From Mesobacillus subterraneus (GTDB lineage: Bacteria > Bacillota > Bacilli > Bacillales > Cytobacillaceae): 64,000 nt of DNA. Positions within the stretch are counted from its first letter, which is position 1. Every line of letters begins with the position of its first letter. Shown here piece after piece: positions 58,165 to 64,000 of this stretch. Under the pieces are notes generated by a model. That model saw only the letters and a program-made list of their open reading frames with translations, was not told where the DNA came from and searched no databases. The stretch covers positions 2,914,001-2,978,000 of the forward strand of contig NZ_CP129019.1 of assembly GCF_020524355.2 (NCBI RefSeq), written 5' to 3'. The translations under genes and the position numbers were made by a program.

Positions 58165-60205
58165 TTATTTTACGGTATATTCTACTTTTTCCACAGCCCT
58201 GAAGCCTTTTTCGAAAGCAGCTATATCAAGCGGTTTCTGGATATAGTACCCCTGAGCATAATGGCAGTCCAAATCTCTCAAAAGGTTCAGCTGTTCATGT
58301 GTTTCTACACCCTCGGCAACAATTTTTACAGAGAGACCTTGTCCCATCGTGATGATTGCCTTGACGATTGCAATATCTGATGGCTCATCATGAAGATTAT
58401 TGATAAATGACTGGTCGATTTTCAGCGTATCGATTGGCAAATTGCGCAAATAGCTTAATGACGAATAACCTGTCCCGAAATCATCAATCGAAACTTTCAC
58501 GCCTAGTTCCTGTAATGATTTCATTACCGAAATGCTATAGACGATATCTTTCAGCATCGCACTCTCTGTCAGCTCCAGGGAGAGGTATCCTGGTTCAAGC
58601 TGTGAAGTCTCCAAAGCTTGGATCACCTGACCAATGAACGCATGCTGTTGGAACTGATAGGCTGATACATTAACCGAAATCCCGAGATTCGGGAATCCAT
58701 TCTGCTGCCATTCTTTTGTCTGGACACATGCGGTGGTCAGCACCCATGCTCCAATCTCCTCAATCAACCCTGTTTCCTCTGCCAGAGGTATGAACTGTGC
58801 TGGCGAAACCAGTCCCAAATGCGGATGTTGCCAGCGGATTAGGGCCTCCGTACAGGTAATTTCTCCAGATTTCAAGTCCATGAGCGGCTGGTAGCAAAGG
58901 TGGAATTCATTCTTTTGGAGTGCTTTCCTTAAGTAGCTTTCAAGCTCAAGCCGTACCATTGCCTGGTCATTCATTCCGGTTGAGAAATAGGTAATCTTAT
59001 TCCCGCCTTGATTTTTCGAGCGGTTCATTGCAATATCCGCATTCTTCAGCAGTACATGCTCATCAAGACCATCCCCCCGGGAAGGAGCTGATTCCAATGC
59101 TTGCGGTGACGATAAATTCCTGATTTTGATAAAATAGAGGCATCGAAATAAGATTCTGTAATTCCCTGGCTGCTCGTGTCGTCTGGTCGATGCTGACATT
59201 CTCTGTCAGCAGCAACGTGAACTTATCCCCGCTGAATCTTCCCAGATAAGCACCTGCAGGTAACCGATCCTCGATTCTTTCGACCAGCTCTTTCAAAACA
59301 ATATCACCAGCATAATGTCCGAGACTGTCATTGATGATTTTGAAACGGTCAATATCAATGACAAGTACGGCAAGGAGTTCTTTCTTATGCCTGGCACGGT
59401 GGATCATTTCTTCTAGCTGTTCGGTAAACCTCATCCTGTTCGGCAAGCCCGTATCCTGGTCATAGTAGGCAAGCTGAATGATCTTTTCCTCTGTTTTTTT
59501 CTGAGTTGTAATATTCCGCCCGATACCATACGTTCCTACACATTCACCATTTACTGTAATCGGAATGTTTTTGATCTGAAAAATCTGGATTTCACCGCTC
59601 TTGACCGGAATTTCAATTGTGTAGGTCTGATCTTTCCCCTTTAGCGCCTGAATAAAATGTATTTTGGCACGTGGCACATCTTCCTGGTTGATAAAGTCGA
59701 GCGCTGACCTGCCTATTAGTTCATCCTCATTGTAGCCAAAGGTTTTCATGAATGACTGGTTTATACTTGTGAAATTTCCTGTTAAATCTGTTGAGTAGAC
59801 AAAGTCTCCATTATTGTCGAACAGTGAACGATAGTATTGCTCGGAAATTTTGAGGCTTTCGTTAAGCAAAAGGATATCTTGTTGTGAGGTTTCAACAAGA
59901 TTATTCAATGTGTTAATGGTGTACTGATCTTGAAGATCAAGATTAAGTTCCTGTTTATTGAAAGCTGTAAATGAAATAATGAGTTGTTTATCATCTGTGA
60001 TGCAGCCATTTGCTGCACAGCTTAACACAGTGGAGGCGGGCAGCTGCTTTTTCAGTAACTGCTCTATATGATGAAGCACAGGCTTTTCTTTTTGACTGAA
60101 AAAGATCTGCACCAATATATTGCGGTGGTCTTTGAATGAATTGCCCTCTATAAAGCTATTAAGTTGTATGTCATTTTCGTAAACGCAGCTTTTTGTCGTA
60201 GCCAT
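58165..60205 (-). CDS. PAS-GGDEF-EAL cyclic-di-GMP signalling protein, frameshifted
   Basis: About 680 residues. N-terminal region of unknown type (1-110), PAS (about 110-240, YRSLFDNNGDFVYSTD), GGDEF domain (about 250-410), EAL domain (about 420-680). The GGDEF motif reads SGDKF, so cyclase activity is unlikely. EAL retains TEALIRWQHP and DDFGTGYSSLSYL, so phosphodiesterase activity is plausible. The frame breaks between GGDEF and EAL at a six-G run (C6 at 59073-59078); five G give SSFPGDGLDEHVLL. ATG 60205 has GGAG 8 nt upstream. Confidence 0.9.
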
Positions 60206-60287
60206 TGCATTCTCCAATTATTATATTTCTCCAATAACCCTTCTCTTAAATTATCATATTTTCCGGGGTTAAGAAATGACAAAAAAA

Positions 60288-60316
60288 GAAAAAGCTGCCT
60301 ATAAAGACAGCTTTCT
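60288..60316 (-). terminator. yisL terminator
   Basis: On the minus strand AAAGCTG, about 10 nt, CAGCTTTTTC and a T-run. Confidence 0.6.
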
Positions 60317-60329
60317 TTCGACAATTTCA

Positions 60330-60686
60330 CTATTTGAACAAATATGTTCCCAGTGGAAGCGAAAAACCTAAATAGAGTACAAGAAGAACTGCGACAATGA
60401 ATTGAATCCACAGTACAGACGCTTTTTCGTTCTTTTTTGTACGGATTAAAATCATTTCCAGCATGGCGATAACCCATAAGCCTACTGCTGCCTTCAGCAC
60501 ATACATCAGGCTGATATTGATGCTGAAAAGAAGCCAGAAGCCAGTCAATAGAATGAACACGTAAAACAATCTAAGGACCATCTGGACAATTTTAGCGCCC
60601 TTTTCCTTACCGCTTTTATGTAGTCCAAGTGCTACGAAAAATAAAACCAGAGCCAAAAACCATGCTGTCATATGGGCATGTATCAT
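60330..60686 (-). CDS. yisL: YisL family membrane protein (DUF1516)
   Basis: 118 residues, four hydrophobic segments; IHAHMTAWFLALVLFFVAL start and RLFYVFILLTGFWLLF. Same length as B. subtilis YisL. GGAGGACGGG precedes the ATG. Function unknown. Confidence 0.88.
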   Translation of the reverse strand: MIHAHMTAWFLALVLFFVALGLHKSGKEKGAKIVQMVLRLFYVFILLTGFWLLFSINISLMYVLKAAVGLWVIAMLEMILIRTKKNEKASVLWIQFIVAVLLVLYLGFSLPLGTYLFK

Positions 60687-60780
60687 GTACCCGTCCTCCT
60701 AATAGTAAATTCTAAAATATCATATCATATTCAATAGGAATTTGATAAGTATAAGGTAGTTTCGAAAGACAGAACAGAAC

Positions 60781-60871
60781 AAAAAGCGCAAGCGACTCGA
60801 GGGGCTAGGTGCTGGAGCTGGACACTAATCTAAGTACAAAAATTTTATCCTTTCATATTCATTGAAAAAAG
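60781..60871 (+). repeat. dispersed repeat R8, minimal form with tail
   Basis: AAAAAGCGCAAGCGACTCGAGGGG is followed directly by the right arm and GCTGGAGCTGGAC. The left arm and internal hairpin are lost. The tail (ACTAATCTAAGT..CATATTCATT) is nearly identical to that of R6 and leads into a terminator. Confidence 0.8.
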
Positions 60872-60896
60872 AGACATCCTATTCAGGATGTCCCCC
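60872..60896 (-). terminator. terminator of the YhgE-like gene
   Basis: GACATCC and GGATGTC around TATTCA, with A6 on the left. Confidence 0.75.
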
Positions 60897-60901
60897 AGCC
60901 A

Positions 60902-63529
60902 TTACATAGCCAAATCGGTTTGTTGCGGTTCTCCTTTTGTCTTAAATAAATAGACTGTTAAGGTCATCATGGCAAAGAATATTAGAAAACCCAGAAGAAC
61001 ACCAAGATTAATCAATGCCATTGAAAAATCATTTAGTGAAATTAATGCCTTGAATCCTGCGATTGAATAAGTAAATGGCAAGTAGGCACTTAGGCTTCGA
61101 AGGTTTTCAGGCAGCATATCAATTGGAAGGTTTGCTCCAGTAGTCGAAAGCTGCATGACAACTAATACTAAAAGAATAAACCGGCCGATATTCCCAAAAG
61201 ACGCAAAGAACATAACAATAGCTGTAAATACAATACTAACCATTACCGCGAACAATACGAAACCTGCAGGGTTTGTGACCTTCAACCCCAGGATTGCAAG
61301 AACAACAATGGATAGAAGGATTGCCTGAATAACAGCTAAGGAAGCCAGTTTCAAAAATTTTGCAGCGAACCAATTCATCTTTGAAACATTAAGCTCCTGA
61401 GGCTTGTTGAAATTGATGAACATTGACATAATTAATATCCCCACGAATAAGGCAAGAGTCATCACATATGGTGCAGTAGAATCTCTATAAAGCGAATAAC
61501 CGTTTACTTTGTTACTAATTAGGTCAACTGGTGAAGAGAACATGCCAATATTTTTTTCGTTAGCTTTAATTTTTCCTGTTTCCTCGGCTCCGTCCTTTAA
61601 TCCTGCAGCCAATTCACCGCTTCCATCATAAAGTTTCCCTGCTCCTTCATTCAATTTTGTCACTCCATCAGTCAGATCTCCCCAGCCTTTTTCTACGCTG
61701 ACATTTCCGTCGCTGACTTGGACCACTCCTGAATGAATCTCGGAAGCACCAGCTGTCAGCTCACGCCACCCCTTATCTACGGTAGCATTTCCATCGCTAA
61801 CCTGAGCTGCTCCTGAATTGATTTTAGTTGCACCTGCGGCGAGCTCCTTCCAGCCTTTTTCTACCGTTTGATTACCTGCTGAGATTTGCGCTGCTCCCCC
61901 ATCAAGCTCCTTGACTCCTGCTGTGATGGTTCCCCATCCTGCATTAACCGATTTATTTCCTGCAGCTATTTGAGTTGTACCATCATGTAGCAATCCGACT
62001 TTAGTGATCATTTCATCCCAGCCAGCGGCGACACTTGCTGTACCGGCAGCCAGGACAGGTGCACTTGCTGCTAATGTTCCTACACCCTGATCGATTGAAG
62101 TTTGACCTGTTACTAATTGATTGATACCGTCAGCAAGGGAATCTGCTTTAGGTTCTTTAATATTTTCAGTGAATGTTTTTTCAAGCTTGTCAGCACCCGC
62201 TTGTAAATCCAGTAGGTCAGCAGCTTTTTTTGTATCTGAAACTGCTGCAGTAATAGCTTGACTTGTACCTAAAATGATTAAAAGGTCAGAATCTTTACGA
62301 GATTCTGGAGGTGTAGAAATATAAGCGCCAATCAATGCATTTAATCCTTTAATATTCTCGCTAAGTGCTTGTGAATTTTTTACTACCTCATCCACACCAT
62401 TAGAAATCAGAACAGTTCCAGGACCAATATCATTCCTAACTGCTAATTGTACTTTCTTTAAACCTTCTAAAACCCCAGCAGTTCCATCTTTCAAAACTGG
62501 CACATTTTCACCAATTAATTTACCGCCTGCAGCCAATTGACTGATACCCGGCTGTCCGTCATTAAGCTTTTGCAGAAGCAATCCAGTCCCTGCATTTACA
62601 TCTGCTGACCCGTCCGCCAGCTTGGTTATGTCTGCGGATTTTTCATTAAGTGAGCTTAATAGCAGACCAGTACCATCTTTCAAATCTTTTGATCCGTTAG
62701 CAAGTTTTGTAATATCGCTTTGTTTTGTTTTCAAGCTGCCTGCTAACTGAGCAGTACCTGCTGCTAGTTCCTTTGAACCAATTGCCAGCTTGGTTATGTC
62801 TCCTTGTTTTCCAGCTAATGAACCCGCCAATTGACCAGTACCACTCTTTAGTTCTAAAGTTCCAGCAGCAAGCTTTGAAATATCTGCTGACTTCTCGTTA
62901 AGAGAAGTTAAAAGGAGTTCAGTACCATCATGAAGTTCAGCGGTCCCCTCTTGAAGTTTCTCTGATCCATCTGCAGCTGATTTGAATCCATTTGACACGT
63001 CTCCAAGATTGGTGAAAATATTACTCGCATACTTTTCTGTAATCTTGTTCGCAAGCTTTTCTCTCAGTTTTTCAGTTGCACTTCTTGTCACCTGAGCAGC
63101 CATAAAATTAAGACCCTCATTCTGAGTATAATTGAGTTCTAATTTTTTCGGATCAGGTTCTAGAACTGTAGTCACTCTTTCAGAGAAGTCTTCTGGAATT
63201 TCAATGACCATGTAATATTTAAAACTTCTCAATCCTTTTTCAGCTTCCTCTGAATCTACAAACTTCCACCCTAAGTCTTTGCTTTTCTTCAAGTCTGCCA
63301 CCAAGTCTTCTCCTACATTTAGCGGCTCGTCCCCGGACATGGCACCTTGGTCATTGTTTACAACCGCAACTGGCAGATTGGAGAGATTATCATACGGTCC
63401 CCAATCTGGAGACAGCATGATTCCACCATAAACGATTGGCACCAACAAAGCTGCCATAACTGAATAGAGTACCCCTTTACTCGATGCAAGATGGGACATT
63501 TGGACCTTAAACAAGCTAAACCAATTCAT
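60902..63529 (-). CDS. YhgE/Pip family membrane protein with internal repeats
   Basis: 875 residues. One N-terminal membrane helix, then a long extracytosolic region, then five or six C-terminal helices of ABC-2 permease type (from about 685). PVAVVNNDQGA at 53-63 is the Pip/YhgE signature. Two repeat arrays lie between: about 196-330, period about 29 (KLA.GS.EL..GT..L..SL), and about 480-640, period about 28 (G..V..GW.EL.AG...I..G..Q). Relatives include phage-infection protein receptors and T7SS-associated EsaA-like proteins. GGGGGAG precedes the ATG. Confidence 0.88.
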   Translation of the reverse strand: MNWFSLFKVQMSHLASSKGVLYSVMAALLVPIVYGGIMLSPDWGPYDNLSNLPVAVVNNDQGAMSGDEPLNVGEDLVADLKKSKDLGWKFVDSEEAEKGLRSFKYYMVIEIPEDFSERVTTVLEPDPKKLELNYTQNEGLNFMAAQVTRSATEKLREKLANKITEKYASNIFTNLGDVSNGFKSAADGSEKLQEGTAELHDGTELLLTSLNEKSADISKLAAGTLELKSGTGQLAGSLAGKQGDITKLAIGSKELAAGTAQLAGSLKTKQSDITKLANGSKDLKDGTGLLLSSLNEKSADITKLADGSADVNAGTGLLLQKLNDGQPGISQLAAGGKLIGENVPVLKDGTAGVLEGLKKVQLAVRNDIGPGTVLISNGVDEVVKNSQALSENIKGLNALIGAYISTPPESRKDSDLLIILGTSQAITAAVSDTKKAADLLDLQAGADKLEKTFTENIKEPKADSLADGINQLVTGQTSIDQGVGTLAASAPVLAAGTASVAAGWDEMITKVGLLHDGTTQIAAGNKSVNAGWGTITAGVKELDGGAAQISAGNQTVEKGWKELAAGATKINSGAAQVSDGNATVDKGWRELTAGASEIHSGVVQVSDGNVSVEKGWGDLTDGVTKLNEGAGKLYDGSGELAAGLKDGAEETGKIKANEKNIGMFSSPVDLISNKVNGYSLYRDSTAPYVMTLALFVGILIMSMFINFNKPQELNVSKMNWFAAKFLKLASLAVIQAILLSIVVLAILGLKVTNPAGFVLFAVMVSIVFTAIVMFFASFGNIGRFILLVLVVMQLSTTGANLPIDMLPENLRSLSAYLPFTYSIAGFKALISLNDFSMALINLGVLLGFLIFFAMMTLTVYLFKTKGEPQQTDLAM

Positions 63530-63569
63530 TCGTACTCCCCCATGAGAATTATATATATGTTAAAGCGAC

Positions 63570-63583
63570 TGAATGAGTATTCA
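63570..63583. promoter_or_regulatory. possible TetR-type operator upstream of the YhgE-like gene
   Basis: TGAATGAGTATTCA has 5-bp arms TGAAT/ATTCA. B. subtilis yhgE relatives are often under TetR control; this is a weak candidate. Confidence 0.3.
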
Positions 63584-63681
63584 ACCACTGCCACAATTAG
63601 TATTCTCATCTATAGGTAAAAACTCCTGCATAAATTACTGAAAATAAAAAATATTTTTAATATTATAATAATATAATAAAA

Positions 63682-63713
63682 AGATTCTCCATTCATCTAA
63701 AAGGAGAATCATT
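63682..63713 (-). terminator. yisK terminator
   Basis: GATTCTCC and GGAGAATC around a 12-nt loop, with TTTTTATT on the minus strand. Confidence 0.8.
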
Positions 63714-63721
63714 TCTATTCA

Positions 63722-64000
63722 TTATTCACTTGTCACTTTATTCCTTAACGTCCCGATACTTTCAACAGTAATTTCAATAGTATCTCCAGCCTTTAGAAAC
63801 CTTTGGGGGTTGTAGCCTTTCCCTACGCCTGCTGGGGTTCCGGTAGCAATGATATCTCCTGGCTCAAGTGTCATTCCCTGGGAGAGCACCGCAATCACCT
63901 CTTCTACCGGGAAAATGAAGTTTTCCGTATTGGAATCCTGTCTCACTTCTCCATTTACTGTGGTCTTGATATCCAGGTTGTTCGGATTTGCAATGGCTGA
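63722..64000 (-). CDS. yisK: fumarylacetoacetate-hydrolase family protein YisK, 5' part off the right edge
   Basis: The C-terminal 92 residues. NENF..PVEEVIAVLSQGMTLEPGDIIATGTPAGVG and the end DTIEITVESIGTLRN are typical of FAH-fold proteins; B. subtilis YisK is an oxaloacetate decarboxylase-type enzyme. The frame stays open to 64000 (upstream residues AIANPNNLDIKTTVNGEV). Follows the yisL-yisK neighbourhood with the YhgE-like gene between them. Confidence 0.9.
   Translation of the reverse strand, partial: SAIANPNNLDIKTTVNGEVRQDSNTENFIFPVEEVIAVLSQGMTLEPGDIIATGTPAGVGKGYNPQRFLKAGDTIEITVESIGTLRNKVTSE

Overview
The window looks like the chromosome of a Gram-positive, endospore-forming Bacillaceae bacterium. 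The evidence is moderate GC, strong AAGGAGG-type ribosome binding sites, and long stretches in the same gene order as Bacillus subtilis (fabH-yjzB-comZ-med, yjzD, yjzC, argC-J-B-D-carA-carB-argF, the yitK-yitW block, the mdx maltodextrin block, yisK-yisL-yisN-asnO). It is not B. subtilis itself: clpB is present, the nitrate/Mo-cofactor block is arranged differently, and intergenic repeats of a lineage-specific kind are common. A Mesobacillus-like relative is my guess, not a proof. No rRNA, tRNA, CRISPR array, prophage or complete insertion sequence was seen.

Layout. 1-9017: fatty-acid initiation (fabH), competence regulators (comZ, med), two Rossmann/hydrolase-type proteins of unknown role, clpB under a CtsR operator, and uppP. 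9213-18636: one long minus-strand arginine operon, argC-argJ-argB-argD-carA-carB-argF. 18861-32761: an anaerobic/nitrate-respiration island with two Fnr-type regulators carrying C-terminal Cys clusters, ywiC, a MEDS-domain protein, a NarI-like membrane protein, moeA-mobB, moaA, ric, cls, two different NarK transporters and a NirJ/Ahb-like radical SAM protein. Five promoters here carry a TGTGA-N6-TCACW-type box at an identical distance from the -10 hexamer, so the island reads as one Fnr regulon. narGHJI itself is not in the window. 33314-41454: yitW, yitV, yitU, a BsuPI-domain protein, yitT, yitS, cvfB, yitK and small genes. 41750-44543: a CoA-disulfide reductase with rhodanese domain behind a CstR/CsoR-like operator, and an SDR stress-type dehydrogenase. 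44782-53549: maltodextrin utilisation (LacI regulator, surface amylase, MdxGFE transporter, divergent cytoplasmic amylase). 53715-64000: MATE exporter, asnO, a YisN-like protein, a PAS-GGDEF-EAL protein, yisL, a large YhgE/Pip-type membrane protein and partial yisK.

Two cross-cutting signals matter. First, a dispersed repeat family (at least eight loci, all in the same orientation) has nested inverted arms whose sequence differences compensate each other between copies, suggesting an RNA-level or cruciform structure. Copies nest inside each other, share an AT-rich 3' tail, and most abut an intrinsic terminator. Second, ten otherwise normal genes (yjzB-like, med, clpB, argC, mobB, moeA, cls, narK, cvfB, the GGDEF/EAL gene) are each broken by a single-base frameshift, nearly all at homopolymer runs and mostly one extra G/C. 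I read these as sequence errors and annotate each gene across the break.
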